64,000 bases of DNA from Actimicrobium antarcticum (GCF_039536745.1 NZ_BAAAZE010000016.1:1-64000), one strand, 5' to 3'. Counted from the stretch's first letter, positions 25,976 through 35,983 are shown. Notes: a model not told the origin generated them from the letters alone. Translations and numbers: made by a program.

Positions 25976-26920
25976 TCATGCCGCCTTGCCGGTAACCAGT
26001 TTCAGTACCGCACACCAGTCCGCTAGGAAACGATGCATGCCAAAGCGTTCGCGCGCGCGTCGTTGCGCGCCACGCCCGAGCGCATACGCGTAATGCGGGT
26101 CATCGAGCAGTTCTTGCATGTGCGTTTCAAGACGCTGCAGATTGGTATCAACATAACCGGACACGCCGTTCTGGATCACGCTGGCCATTTCCCCGGTCGC
26201 GAGGCCGATGATCGGCATGCCGATCATCATCGCTTCGATCACCGCGAGGTTCAGGCTGTTGTAACGGTCGGAATGGAACAGGAAGCGACACTGTGCTGCC
26301 AATACCGGCAGCTGGTGGCGAATTGATTCGCCGTCGCCGCTGGGTACTTCTGTCATTGTGCCTGTCCATTCCAGCGGAACACTGTTGCCGAGACGCCGGT
26401 AAATATCGCCACCGAGGCGGCGGCCCTGCTGTTCACGCGGGTGTCCCAGTACCAGTCCGCACGGTCGCTCGCCGCTGTATTGCACGTCTGGCGCGGGCAT
26501 CGCGCCATATTCGATCACGCGCGTTGCCTGTCGGCCGTTATCCCACATCAATTCGTTGAAGGCCGTGACATGGACCAGCAGGACGCTGGGATCATCCACC
26601 GGATGGCGCATGTCGGTGGGGTGTTCACCCGGACTGCTGTGTTCGAGATAGATGCGCGGCAACTGGCGTTGCGCGGCATTCAGGTAGAGATATTGTTCTT
26701 CCAGATACTGGCACGGCTGCTGAAAAAGGATGCAATCAAATTGCTCGTGACGTGCCTGTTCGGCCGATAGCGGGTGGACGTTATCACCGTTGAGCCGACG
26801 GCTGCGCTGTCCGCGCAATTGGGCGGCGTCGGTAATGACATGGAACTGGTGTGGCAGCTGGCTGAGGTAGTACAGGTAGCTGTCTGGCGTTTGCCAGGTG
26901 AGGATGCGTAGTGGCGACAT
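25976..26920 (-). CDS. Glycosyltransferase (GT-B, GT1/GT4-like)
   Basis: The protein is 314 residues from ATG 26920 (an upstream TTG at 26938 is possible). The C-terminal half has the GT-B nucleotide-sugar region, with an EAMMIGMPIIGLATGEMASVI-type motif around residues 225-245 followed by an NGVSGYV loop. The N-terminal half is divergent. It probably adds a sugar to a surface polysaccharide or glycolipid. It directly follows a GT2 gene on the same strand with two bases between stop and start, so the two form an operon. Confidence 0.75.
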   Translation of the reverse strand: MSPLRILTWQTPDSYLYYLSQLPHQFHVITDAAQLRGQRSRRLNGDNVHPLSAEQARHEQFDCILFQQPCQYLEEQYLYLNAAQRQLPRIYLEHSSPGEHPTDMRHPVDDPSVLLVHVTAFNELMWDNGRQATRVIEYGAMPAPDVQYSGERPCGLVLGHPREQQGRRLGGDIYRRLGNSVPLEWTGTMTEVPSGDGESIRHQLPVLAAQCRFLFHSDRYNSLNLAVIEAMMIGMPIIGLATGEMASVIQNGVSGYVDTNLQRLETHMQELLDDPHYAYALGRGAQRRARERFGMHRFLADWCAVLKLVTGKAA

Positions 26921-26921
26921 G

Positions 26922-28091
26922 TCAGAACAATCTGACACGAAACTGCATTGCTGCCACTGCTCGCCAGAATAGTGCCAGCGGTGGCGAGAGCATGGAAGAC
27001 AGTATTACGCCGGGCAGGTCTATGATGCGCCAGCTATTGTGTGCCAGGCGTTGCCCACAGAGAATCAGCGTCAGTACCAGCCAGGCGAAACCAGTCATTG
27101 CAGCGAGCAAGGGTGCATCGATCAGCAACGCGCTGCAGGTCAGCATGAGCGCCAGAACGATCGGGTAATACCAGCTGCACGGCGTCGTGCAAATCAGTCT
27201 TTGGTACAACATCGGGTGTTTTTCGTGCAGCAGGGCGTCGAAGACAATCTGTCTATTTTGCGACAGGCTGGCACGCCACGACGCTACGCGCGGTACGCGT
27301 TCTACCCATGCATTTTGTACATGCAACACCAGTACACCGCGTCCGAGCATGCGAAAGAACAGATCGGTATCTGCATGCCAGTCGGTATTGAAGCGTTCGT
27401 CAAATCCATCCAGTGCCTGTAGCAGTTCACGTGTGCAAAAACAGTTTCCGGCAGCAAAGCGAGTGGCTGCACATGCAGCAACTGAACCACCGCTGGCATT
27501 GTCGGTGTCGACACCGGCACCACGTTCGGCACGGGTCTTCGTGACGTCGACCGCTGGCTTTACGATGCGGCCCCATGCCGCTTCTGCGCGTTGATACAGA
27601 GAATTGAAACCCAGCCGCAGCCAGTCACTATGTGCCTGCGTATCAGGCTCGGTGAAAGCAATCAGCTCACCGGACGCGATCCGCCAGCCGCAATTGCGCG
27701 CAGCGGCTGGTCCACCTGGTCCGCGATAGCCGATGTAGTGAATGGCCGGTCCGCCGCCTTGCGTCAACGCGGCGATGTCGAGCACGACGCGCTGTGTTGC
27801 AGAAGACGGCTCGACGTCGACCACGATGATTTCGAATTTGCGTGGATCGAAGCTTTGCCGTCGCAATGCATGGAGGCAGCGCTGCAGCAATTGTCGCGGA
27901 CCAAGTACCGGGATGACCACGGAAACCAGCATCTGGTTAGCAGTGCTGGCTGTGGCTACGGCTGTTGTGGTCGGCGCGAGACCTGATGCCTGGAGATGCT
28001 CCATAACTAACTTTCCGGAAAGAATTTCGTGCCAGTGCCAACGAGATGTCGCCGATTCATCCTGGTCTGTCTGAAGTGTAGAAGGTTGCAA
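26922..28091 (-). CDS. Family 2 glycosyltransferase with C-terminal membrane segments
   Basis: The 389-residue protein has a GT-A domain starting near residue 54 (VSVVIPVLGPRQLLQRCL). A VDVEPSS segment, a donor-site EPDTQ and an acceptor-side NTDWHADTDLFFR motif follow. Residues after about 300 contain two or three hydrophobic segments, so the enzyme is held at the inner membrane. The first 50 residues are low in similarity, and a start at Met30 (ATG 28004) is an alternative. It forms a two-gene unit with the next glycosyltransferase, probably for surface glycan assembly. Confidence 0.75.
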   Translation of the reverse strand: MQPSTLQTDQDESATSRWHWHEILSGKLVMEHLQASGLAPTTTAVATASTANQMLVSVVIPVLGPRQLLQRCLHALRRQSFDPRKFEIIVVDVEPSSATQRVVLDIAALTQGGGPAIHYIGYRGPGGPAAARNCGWRIASGELIAFTEPDTQAHSDWLRLGFNSLYQRAEAAWGRIVKPAVDVTKTRAERGAGVDTDNASGGSVAACAATRFAAGNCFCTRELLQALDGFDERFNTDWHADTDLFFRMLGRGVLVLHVQNAWVERVPRVASWRASLSQNRQIVFDALLHEKHPMLYQRLICTTPCSWYYPIVLALMLTCSALLIDAPLLAAMTGFAWLVLTLILCGQRLAHNSWRIIDLPGVILSSMLSPPLALFWRAVAAMQFRVRLF

Positions 28092-28733
28092 TACCTCGGC
28101 TTTGCGCTCGCGCAGTAGTTAAACAGGACCGGTTCATCGACCGACGATTCTTTCAAATTTTTGTGTCAAGACGTGTACGCACACTTGTATCAGGCGATGC
28201 CATCAACACGACCGTTTAAGTTCTTCGTTGCGATTGCCCGTTGGAAATCTACTCTTCAGAGTTTGATTTATATCAATGTCGCAGTGCGGAAAAAACGCAG
28301 ATTTAGTGGGAACTTCTTCGGCTTGCGACATCTCTGTAGAGACAGATAACGAGACCATCAGGTTGCCATTAATTGTTTATTTGGCGCGTTTATATGCCAC
28401 GAACCCATTTTCGGTACGGGCGGCCTCGCATCGCCCGGATGTCACTGCAGGGTAGTTACGGCGCGATGGGTTTCCGGGACTTGTTATCAGTAAGGCGATG
28501 TCGTTGCGGTCTGAAGATCGGCATGGTTTTCCGTGTCAATTACCGGACTGCCGTTGGAGCCGTGAATTACGGTGTGACTGAGGTCAAACAGCGGAAATGA
28601 AACGGTAGCAATGAAGCAAAGGAATAGGCGGCTTGCACGATGCCTGTGTTGCCGTCTACGGTCTGCCGGTCTTTTTTTTAACCGGTACGCGTAGGTGCAG
28701 TTCAGTTAAATCCTTTTCAATCTGGAGAACAAA
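28092..28733. other. 640-base intergenic region upstream of hsp20
   Basis: No convincing gene is seen. Short plus-strand frames (28161-28349, 28373-28600) are Arg-rich and lack ribosome binding sites. The region is more A/T-rich than its neighbours and should carry the promoters of the divergent glycosyltransferase and hsp20 genes. I could not identify a confident heat-shock promoter by eye. Confidence 0.5.
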
Positions 28734-29630
28734 ATGGCAGAGCAAAGCGGTTCAATGCAGTTCAGTGGTGACGTTAGTTCATCTCGTTCACCGTCGACGG
28801 CGTCTGCGTCGGCGTCCATACAGGGCATGCCTCTTGCGCAAGCATGGGCGCAGCCGGCCCGGAATATGTTGTCGCAAATTACAGGCGCCTTCGGGCAGAT
28901 GCCTGCACGTATGCTGGAGCAGGAAGCCAGCATGCTGCAGAACTCGTTCGCCTCGTCAGGCAGCTGGCTGCCCAATGTATTCAATGCGTGGGAAGAGCCA
29001 TTCGTCATGATGCGTAAAGTGTCGGAAGAAATGGATCAATATTTTGGCAAGATGATGCAGGCTCCCATGGGCAAAATTGCCCAAAATTACGCCGGTGGCA
29101 GCAGCAGCGGTCGTAACTGGACACCCACCGTCGAGGTTGCCCAGCTCGGTGACCAAATGGTGATTTGCGCCGATCTGCCCGGGCTGACCAAAGAGGATGT
29201 GCAGCTAAAAGTGCACGAAGACAAGATCACCATCCAGGGCGAGCGCCGTGAGGAAAATATTAGCCAGGATGTTGATGGCTATCACCGTACGGAGCGTAGC
29301 TATGGACGTTTCTATCGGTCTATACCGTTGCCCGAAGGTGTAGACGGCAGCGAGGCCGAAGCGAAGATGCGCGATGGAGTACTCGAAATTACCATCCCGC
29401 TACCTCAGGGGCGTCAACGCGGAATTCGACTCGACATTCGTGAAGCGCAGGAGGGCGAGCTGCGCGAGCAAAAGGAGGCACCGCGTTCCAAAGTCATCAA
29501 CGAGCAAACCAGGCGCGATATGGAGGAAGGCGCCAAATCCGCCCAACACGCGTCACAAGAGCCGCGCCGCGATCAGCAAAATCCACGTCAGACGGGGAAC
29601 GCTTCCGCCCGTACCGAAGCCAAGGTATAA
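28734..29630 (+). CDS. Hsp20/alpha-crystallin small heat-shock protein with long flanks
   Basis: The 298-residue protein has an alpha-crystallin domain at about residues 122-225 (start WTPTVEVAQ, end LEITIPLPQ), preceded by about 120 residues and followed by about 75. Typical bacterial Hsp20 proteins are 140-190 residues. The N-terminal part is Ala/Ser/Gln/Met-rich with amphipathic segments. The tail is highly charged and Gln/Arg/Glu-rich, probably disordered. It should be an ATP-independent holdase. A CTGGAGA ribosome binding site precedes ATG 28734. A bidirectional terminator follows. Confidence 0.9.
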   Translation: MAEQSGSMQFSGDVSSSRSPSTASASASIQGMPLAQAWAQPARNMLSQITGAFGQMPARMLEQEASMLQNSFASSGSWLPNVFNAWEEPFVMMRKVSEEMDQYFGKMMQAPMGKIAQNYAGGSSSGRNWTPTVEVAQLGDQMVICADLPGLTKEDVQLKVHEDKITIQGERREENISQDVDGYHRTERSYGRFYRSIPLPEGVDGSEAEAKMRDGVLEITIPLPQGRQRGIRLDIREAQEGELREQKEAPRSKVINEQTRRDMEEGAKSAQHASQEPRRDQQNPRQTGNASARTEAKV

Positions 29631-29832
29631 GCGGCAGTCGAGTTTGAACTGCCGCGGATGAGCGGCAGCTGATGAAAGGGCTGATTCTGAAATCAACGGA
29701 GATCGTTAGACGGTCTCCGGTCATCGCATAGCGCGATACGGGTTGGCGGCTGACAGGAATCAGGGTGGCCCAACGCGCGGTAGTTGCTTAGGAAGGGTGC
29801 GCTCTGCAGCCTGAACGTGCAGGATAGAAATG

Positions 29833-29861
29833 AAAAAGGGAACACAAGCGTTCCCTTTTTT
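29833..29861. terminator. Bidirectional Rho-independent terminator between hsp20 and cheA
   Basis: AAAAAGGGAAC (29833-29843) pairs with GTTCCCTTTTTT (29850-29861) around a 6-base loop. A-runs and T-runs on both sides let it serve the convergent genes in both directions. Confidence 0.85.
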
Positions 29862-29874
29862 GCGTTGATTACGG

Positions 29875-31734
29875 TCAGGCGGCGAGCGTTGCGACGTTGA
29901 CCTTGCAGCCGTCGAGCAAAAACGATAGCCCGATGACAAGAACCAGTTCACCTTCGGCCGATCGGGCAGTCCCGGTAATTCCCTGCACCGACAAAGCAGT
30001 CAATGGTTTGATCACCATTTCGGCCGTGCCTTCGACTTTTTCGACGGCGAGAATATACGGATTGGGCGAAGCGATAACGATACCGACACGCTCCGGTCCA
30101 GGGGTATATCCAAGAATCGCCGCGAGTGAACGCACGGGCAGTGGCTGGCCCTGGTCACGCAGCACCGGTGAACCGCCGACTTCCATGAAGGTTTCGGGGA
30201 GTTCGACAACCCGTTGCACGACAGCCATCGGCATGGCAAGAGCCGCGTCCGCAGTCCTGACCAGCATCGTTGGGACGATCGACAGTTCGATCGGCAGACG
30301 GATCGAGAATCGCGTGCCCTGGCCCAGTGCCGAATCAATGCTGATGGCACCGCGATGTTTCTCGACAGCAGTCTTCACCACGTCCATGCCGACGCCACGA
30401 CCAGAGACGCTGGAGGCAACTTCCTTGGTGGAAAAGCCGGGCAGGAATACCAGCTGATAGGCTTCCTGGTCGGTCTGTGCAGCGGCATCGCTGATCAGTC
30501 CCTTCTTGATCGCCTTCTTGCGCAGCTCGGCGGCATTCAAGCCCTTGCCGTCATCGCCCAGGACGATCATCACGCTGTTAGCTTCCTGCCACGCTTTCAG
30601 CGAAATGATGGCCTTGGTCGATTTGCCCAGACTGGCGCGATCAGTGGCACTTTCGATGCCGTGGTCGAGCGCGTTGCGTAGCATGTGCACCAGCGGGTCG
30701 TACAAGCTGTCGACCACGACACGATCGACTTCGGTCTCTGCGCCCTCGATGACCAGTTCGACATCCTTGCCGAGATCCTTGGCCAGTTCTCGCACCAGCC
30801 GCGGGAATTTCTGGAACAGCCGGCCGACCGGTTGCATCCGTGTCGACAGTGTCGCGCGTTGCAGTTCGGTCGAATAACGCGAGGCACGATTGAGGGTTTC
30901 GGTCAGACTCGCCATCAACGCCGCGGCCGCGCCATCAAATTTGAATTGCTGCAGTTTTTCGAGCAGCACGCTGGCCTGATTGGCGGCCTGCACTGACTCG
31001 CCAGCGACTTCGAGCAAGGCATCGAGCTTGACTGCATCGACCCGGATGCTGTCTTCCTTGATCGAGGTTGCCGGCGGTTTTTCGCCGGGGGCCGGGCTGG
31101 TACGGGTGATTACGGCTGCTGCTGCCGCCGCAGAGGCAATGGCAGCGACTTCCGGTGCATGCACTGCATGCGCGGTGGGCTGATTTACGGAAGCAATGGC
31201 GCCAGGTACGACAGCGGCATACAAGGCCTCCCAGTCCAGCACGCCATTGGTCATGGTGGCGGATGATACAGGCACCGCAGCTGCCGTGGCCGCTGCTGAC
31301 ATGGCAGCGGCAGCAACGGTAGCCTGGACTGCAACGACTACCATGTCAGCTTTGCCCTCGATGGCCTGCGTCAGTATGTCTTCCAGCGCCTGCGGCATGG
31401 CTGACAGGCTCTCGGGTCGCGCGCCATTGGCCAGCTCGGTGAGCTGGTCGGCCACGAAACCGCTAGCTTGCAACGCGGCTTCGATGGCCAGTGGTGTCAC
31501 GGGTGCGGCACCGGTGCGCAGCGCGTCGAACAGGTTTTCGGTCAGGTGACAGGCAGAGACCATGGCAGGCAGGCTCATGAAACCGGCACCACCCTTGATC
31601 GTGTGGAAGGAGCGAAACACTGCGTTGAGAGTTTCCTTGTCGTCTGGTCTGCGCTCCAGCGTCAGCAGGTGCTCTTCCACGTTCGTCGCCAGCTCCAGCG
31701 CCTCGACCACAAAATCCTTCAGCATGTCTTCCAT
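29875..31734 (-). CDS. cheA: Chemotaxis histidine kinase, CheA type
   Basis: The 619-residue protein has an Hpt domain with phosphorylatable His44 (RSFHTIKGGAGFM). A long Ala/Val-rich linker (about residues 130-225) takes the place of a CheY-binding P2 domain. The dimerisation helix pair starts near residue 229. The HATPase domain has an N box around residues 350-359 (HMLRNALDHG) and G boxes near 398 and 445. A C-terminal CheW-like domain ends the protein. It would autophosphorylate and pass phosphate to a response regulator not encoded here. It overlaps cheZ by one base. Absence of P2 is unusual for motility CheA proteins. Confidence 0.88.
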   Translation of the reverse strand: MEDMLKDFVVEALELATNVEEHLLTLERRPDDKETLNAVFRSFHTIKGGAGFMSLPAMVSACHLTENLFDALRTGAAPVTPLAIEAALQASGFVADQLTELANGARPESLSAMPQALEDILTQAIEGKADMVVVAVQATVAAAAMSAAATAAAVPVSSATMTNGVLDWEALYAAVVPGAIASVNQPTAHAVHAPEVAAIASAAAAAAVITRTSPAPGEKPPATSIKEDSIRVDAVKLDALLEVAGESVQAANQASVLLEKLQQFKFDGAAAALMASLTETLNRASRYSTELQRATLSTRMQPVGRLFQKFPRLVRELAKDLGKDVELVIEGAETEVDRVVVDSLYDPLVHMLRNALDHGIESATDRASLGKSTKAIISLKAWQEANSVMIVLGDDGKGLNAAELRKKAIKKGLISDAAAQTDQEAYQLVFLPGFSTKEVASSVSGRGVGMDVVKTAVEKHRGAISIDSALGQGTRFSIRLPIELSIVPTMLVRTADAALAMPMAVVQRVVELPETFMEVGGSPVLRDQGQPLPVRSLAAILGYTPGPERVGIVIASPNPYILAVEKVEGTAEMVIKPLTALSVQGITGTARSAEGELVLVIGLSFLLDGCKVNVATLAA

Positions 31735-32501
31735 CAGAAGCCCAGACCTTCCAGAAGGCTGTCGACATCGTCCTGTTCCATGGCCAGGCCCCCCATCGCG
31801 GGGCCCTGCATCAGGTCGGTCGCAGTATCTTCCTTGCGTTCTTTCAGGAGCTCTGGGGGGGCGTTGTCGCGCAGTAATTGGGCCAGTTCTGTCTCGACCT
31901 TTTGCGTGATAACGACGATCTTCTTGATCAATTGTCCGGTGATGTCCTGAAAATCCTGCGCCATCATGATCTCCAGCAGGCGCGCTTTTTCGGTTTCGGT
32001 ATTTTCCAGTACCGTGCCGGAGAACGTTTTTGAATCAGCCGCGAGCACCTTGAATTCATCGATACTCAGTTGACCATCGAACAGCTTCGTCCAGCGACCT
32101 TGCATGTCCTTTGCCTTGCTTGCCAGCAGGTCCTGCGCCGGCATTCCTTCGTCGATCGTGTTGAGGACTTTGTTGGCCGCTTGCTCGGTCAGGCTGGCGA
32201 TGTATTCCAGGCGACCCTGCGCGTCCGTGATCTGCGAAGTTGCTGCGTGCAGGGTGCGGTCGTAACCGAGTTCACGCAGCGAGTCATGTAACAGCCGCAC
32301 GATACCGCCGACACGTTCGAACATCGGGTTGTCAAAGGATTTGGTCGAGGCATGCTCGTGGGCGGGCGATGCGTGGTCGACTATCTCTGCCGCTGGAGCG
32401 ACTTCGGCGGGATGAGTTGGAGGTGGGGTTGTTGCCGCCGAGATGGTGGCTGTACGTTGTGCGGATACTTCTTCAAACAGCGCGTCGAAATCGTCTGACA
32501 T
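31734..32501 (-). CDS. cheZ: CheZ-type chemotaxis protein phosphatase
   Basis: The 255-residue protein dephosphorylates phospho-CheY. The catalytic pair is visible in AQDFQDITGQ as Asp186 and Gln190, equivalent to Asp143 and Gln147 of E. coli CheZ. The last residues (DDVDSLLEGLGF) match the CheY-binding C-terminal helix. The N-terminal 55 residues are Pro/Ala-rich and longer than in E. coli. The stop overlaps the cheA start by one base. No cheY, cheW, cheR or cheB gene is nearby. Confidence 0.9.
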   Translation of the reverse strand: MSDDFDALFEEVSAQRTATISAATTPPPTHPAEVAPAAEIVDHASPAHEHASTKSFDNPMFERVGGIVRLLHDSLRELGYDRTLHAATSQITDAQGRLEYIASLTEQAANKVLNTIDEGMPAQDLLASKAKDMQGRWTKLFDGQLSIDEFKVLAADSKTFSGTVLENTETEKARLLEIMMAQDFQDITGQLIKKIVVITQKVETELAQLLRDNAPPELLKERKEDTATDLMQGPAMGGLAMEQDDVDSLLEGLGF

Positions 32502-32711
32502 GGCCGGTACTTCCCTCAGTGGTTATTCAGTGGTTGTGTTGTCGCGCCGCTGGCGACTTGATCTGCTGGTGGCCCGGTCGTGCTTTCGTCACCAGGCTGC
32601 CTGATCCGAACAATAATACCTAAATTATGGAGGGGAATGGCAGCTATCGGCTGGAATTAACTTACTTTGAGGTAATTTTAATCAATTACCCACAAAGGCC
32701 TTTCGACAGGC

Positions 32712-33575
32712 TCACCGTGCGATGCTTGCCAACGTCACGGCGGTCTCGAACAGCGGATGGCCGGGCGTGGCAAACGCATCGCAGATGGTCAGATGATTGC
32801 AGGCCGGGAGAGCGATATCGCCGGTGTGTGTATCCGGCCAGACAGTGCCGATCAGCGCATTCTGGCGTTTGAATTCATCCGATTCAAGTGCGCCTACTGC
32901 AGTAAAAAACGGGATCGAATGGGACTGCGGCAGGCGGGCTGGCGACAGGCGATCGATCCGGGCGGGTGTCAGCTTCAGATCGACGTTGACAAAACTGGCG
33001 TGTTCGACCGGCGCCAGATCGTACAGTCCGCTGAGCAGGATGCCGGCCTTGATCAGGTTCGGCGGCAGGCGCGCATCGACCTGTGGCCACAGCGTGGTCA
33101 TCAGCATCGCACTCAGATGCGCGCCAGCCGAGTGGCCGGCAATCACGATGCGATCCCGGTCGAACAGGCCCGCGCCCGAATGCAGGTATAGCCACGACAG
33201 AGCACGGGTCTGCTGCAACGTGATTTCTTCGAGCGAGGCTTCCGGCGCCAGCGTGTAGTTGGTCAGCGCAACGTTGATACCGGCGCTCGTGAAGCCGGGC
33301 ACCAGGAACGAAAAATCCGACTTGTCGAGCGAGCGCCACCAGCCACCGTGGATGAACACCAGCAGAGGCGCATCCGCTTTGCCGCACGAGAAAAAATCGA
33401 GCTGTTCACCTGCCGCCGGGCCATACGCCATGTCGAGCAACGCCGGTGCGGTCGCGCGGACTTGCGCTGATGCTGCGGCCCAACGCGCGAACAGTTGTGG
33501 ATGGTCGGGAATGCCGGCGCGGGCGTTGTACTGAACATCATAAAACTCGGGCGGGTGGGCTGCAGTCGTTGTCAT
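32712..33575 (-). CDS. Alpha/beta hydrolase (carboxylesterase / arylformamidase-like)
   Basis: The 287-residue hydrolase has an HGGWW oxyanion motif at residues 76-80 and the nucleophile elbow GHSAGAHL with Ser149. The catalytic His is probably in the C-terminal ACNHLTI segment. The HGGWW form is typical of the kynurenine formamidase-like and acetyl-esterase subgroup. No tryptophan-degradation genes are near, so the substrate is unassigned. Single gene. Confidence 0.85.
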   Translation of the reverse strand: MTTTAAHPPEFYDVQYNARAGIPDHPQLFARWAAASAQVRATAPALLDMAYGPAAGEQLDFFSCGKADAPLLVFIHGGWWRSLDKSDFSFLVPGFTSAGINVALTNYTLAPEASLEEITLQQTRALSWLYLHSGAGLFDRDRIVIAGHSAGAHLSAMLMTTLWPQVDARLPPNLIKAGILLSGLYDLAPVEHASFVNVDLKLTPARIDRLSPARLPQSHSIPFFTAVGALESDEFKRQNALIGTVWPDTHTGDIALPACNHLTICDAFATPGHPLFETAVTLASIAR

Positions 33576-33761
33576 TGAAGCTCGCGGTGTGTGTTTGGAA
33601 TGCTCACTGTATCAGCAGCGGGACAGTTTGGCGTTGACGGCGGCATTGCCGTCGTCCAGGCCGGTACGTCAGATGGCATGAATGACGTGATGCCAGCAGA
33701 TCGACGCTAACACCTTGCCCCTAACAAATTGACCCTGACGTCGCTAAACGACTACACTGGC

Positions 33762-33990
33762 GGCGTTTTGGTGCCCGCGCGCCGTTTCCGGCGCGCAGTT
33801 AAACGGGAAACACGTGTTCATCACGAACAGGCGTGTGCTGCCCCCGCAACGGTAAACAAGCGCAAAGAGTGCTTCGTCGCCCATCGGCTGCGATAGCATC
33901 TTTGCCGGCCGCATTTCAATACCACTGTGCAGATGCATGGGAAGGTGATGCGGTTCGACTTGGTAGCCCGGATACCGGCCAGGACAGGTG
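33762..33990 (+). promoter_or_regulatory. Cobalamin (adenosylcobalamin) riboswitch
   Basis: The conserved core is readable: TTAAACGGGAA near 33799, GCCCCCGCAACGGTAA at about 33840-33855, and the B12 box AGCCCGGATACCGGCC at 33965-33980. The RNA lies in the leader of the btuB-btuC-btuD genes, 100 bases before the start codon. Binding of adenosylcobalamin would lower expression of the uptake genes when the vitamin is plentiful. The exact ends and the expression platform are approximate. Confidence 0.93.
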
Positions 33991-34087
33991 GACGCGTGGC
34001 GTTGGCGAGCAATCGACCTGGCCGCATGTCTGATTAGTTGCGCCTGCGGGGAAGTTGGCGCAATGCTCCTTTGCCAGATTGTTTTCC

Positions 34088-35983
34088 ATGTCCAATTTTT
34101 CCCGTTCCATTCCGTGTGCCTCCGCACGCGTGATTACGCTTGTTTCGCTGTTTTCTGCTGCTGCAAGTGCCGTTGCTGCACCAGTCGATGCCAGCATGGC
34201 GCCCATCGTCGTCACCGCAGCGCGCATCGAACAGAGTCAGTCCGATGCATTGCCACATACCACCGTCATTTCCCGTGACACCATCCGCAACAGTCAGGCC
34301 ACCGATTTAGCCAGTCTGTTGCAGCAACAGGCTGGTTTGCAGATCACCCAGGGCGGTGGCACGGGCCAGTTTCTATCGGTCTTTCTGCGCGGGGCGTCGC
34401 CGGGCCAGACCCTGATCCTGATCGATGGCGTGCCGGTGCGGCGCGCCGGTTTTTCAAGCGCTCCTGCGCTCGAACATCTGATGCCAGAACAGATCGACCA
34501 TATCGAAATCGTACGGGGCAACGTCTCGGCGATTTACGGCTCCGGTGCCATCGGTGGCGTGATCCAGATTTTTACCCGGCGCGGCGATCGCCAGCCAGTT
34601 GTCGGCGCATCGGTCGAAGCCGGTTCACGCGGCACCTACAAGGTTGCCGGCGACGTGACCGGCCAGAGCGATGGAACCCGTTACGCGGTATCGGCATCGC
34701 ATTTTCGTACCGACGGTTTTTCGGTCAGCAACCGTAATCAGTTCCCGCTCGAAAATCCCGACAAGGATGGCTACGACAACACCAGCGTCTCGGTGGCCGT
34801 GTCCCGCGAATGGGCCAAAGGCCATGAAGCGGGCGTGCGCCTGTACGCCAATGAGGGCAATGTCAACTATGACGGCGGCGGCTTCGGCGCGCCGACCGAT
34901 ATCAACAAGGGCCGCTCGAAGCAGCAATCGCTGGCCGTGTTCTCGCGTGATCGCCTGTCGTCGGACTGGATGTCGAACGTGACGTTGTCACAGACCAAAA
35001 CCAGCAACCATGATGTCGCCATCAGCGAATTCGGTTACGACAGCCTGTATGAAAGCACTGCCAACCTGCTGCAATGGACCAACGAATTCACCCTGTCGTC
35101 GACCTGGAGCCTGACCGCCGGTGCCGACCTCGGCCATGAAAAAGCCATGGTCAGGAGTGACGACGGTTTTAGCGTGACCACGAACGCGCCATCGCGTTCC
35201 AGCTCCAGCGTGTATGCCGGCGCGACCGGCAAATTCGATGCGCATCAGGTGCAAGTGAACGTGCGTCACGACCATGTCGACGGTGCAGGTGCAAAGACCA
35301 CCGGCTATCTGGGTTACGGTTATGCGCTGACGCCGGAATTCAAACTGGTGGCCAGCGCTTCGACCGCCTTCAACGCACCGACGCTGGCGCAGGTCTTCGA
35401 TCCGGTCAATGGCAACACCAGCCTGAAACCCGAAACTTCGCGCTCGGTCGAAGTGGGGGCCCAGTACGCGGCGGGTAAATCGCTGTTGCGCGCGACCTTG
35501 TTCAAGACGCGCACCAGGGACCAGTTTGGCATCGACCCGGATAACTGCTTCAGTGGCGCTTTTCCATTCGGTTGCCCGACCTTCAACATTGCGCAAGCCA
35601 GCAACCAGGGTCTTGAACTGAGTGCCGGTGGCCCGCTGAGCAATGTCGATCTGCAGGCCAGTCTGACATTGCAGGAGCCCGTCAATGACGCGACCAGCCA
35701 GATCCTGCCACGGCGTGCCCGCACGCTGGCGTCAGTCTCGGCTGCGCAAACGTTCGGTGCCTTGCGGCTCGGTGCTGACCTGCAGTACAGCGCACGCCGC
35801 AACGATGGCGCCAAGCCGCTCGCCAGCTATCTGCTGGCCAACCTGAACGCACGCTATACGCTGTCGAAGTCACTGTCGTTGTTTGCCCGTATCGACAATC
35901 TGCTGGATCGTGATTATCAAACCGTGTACGGCTATAACCAGCCGCCACGTGGCGTGTTTGCCGGCTTGCGCTGGCAGCAATGA
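34088..35983 (+). CDS. btuB: Vitamin B12 TonB-dependent outer-membrane receptor
   Basis: The protein is 631 residues from ATG 34088, beginning with a signal peptide (cleavage near AVA-APV). A TonB box (APIVVTAAR) is followed by a plug domain (RGASPGQTLILIDGVPV) and a 22-strand barrel ending in GLRWQQ, so the family length is met. The riboswitch upstream and the BtuCD homologues downstream identify cobalamin as the cargo. The stop overlaps the permease start by four bases. The ribosome binding site is weak, which fits riboswitch control. Confidence 0.92.
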   Translation: MSNFSRSIPCASARVITLVSLFSAAASAVAAPVDASMAPIVVTAARIEQSQSDALPHTTVISRDTIRNSQATDLASLLQQQAGLQITQGGGTGQFLSVFLRGASPGQTLILIDGVPVRRAGFSSAPALEHLMPEQIDHIEIVRGNVSAIYGSGAIGGVIQIFTRRGDRQPVVGASVEAGSRGTYKVAGDVTGQSDGTRYAVSASHFRTDGFSVSNRNQFPLENPDKDGYDNTSVSVAVSREWAKGHEAGVRLYANEGNVNYDGGGFGAPTDINKGRSKQQSLAVFSRDRLSSDWMSNVTLSQTKTSNHDVAISEFGYDSLYESTANLLQWTNEFTLSSTWSLTAGADLGHEKAMVRSDDGFSVTTNAPSRSSSSVYAGATGKFDAHQVQVNVRHDHVDGAGAKTTGYLGYGYALTPEFKLVASASTAFNAPTLAQVFDPVNGNTSLKPETSRSVEVGAQYAAGKSLLRATLFKTRTRDQFGIDPDNCFSGAFPFGCPTFNIAQASNQGLELSAGGPLSNVDLQASLTLQEPVNDATSQILPRRARTLASVSAAQTFGALRLGADLQYSARRNDGAKPLASYLLANLNARYTLSKSLSLFARIDNLLDRDYQTVYGYNQPPRGVFAGLRWQQ

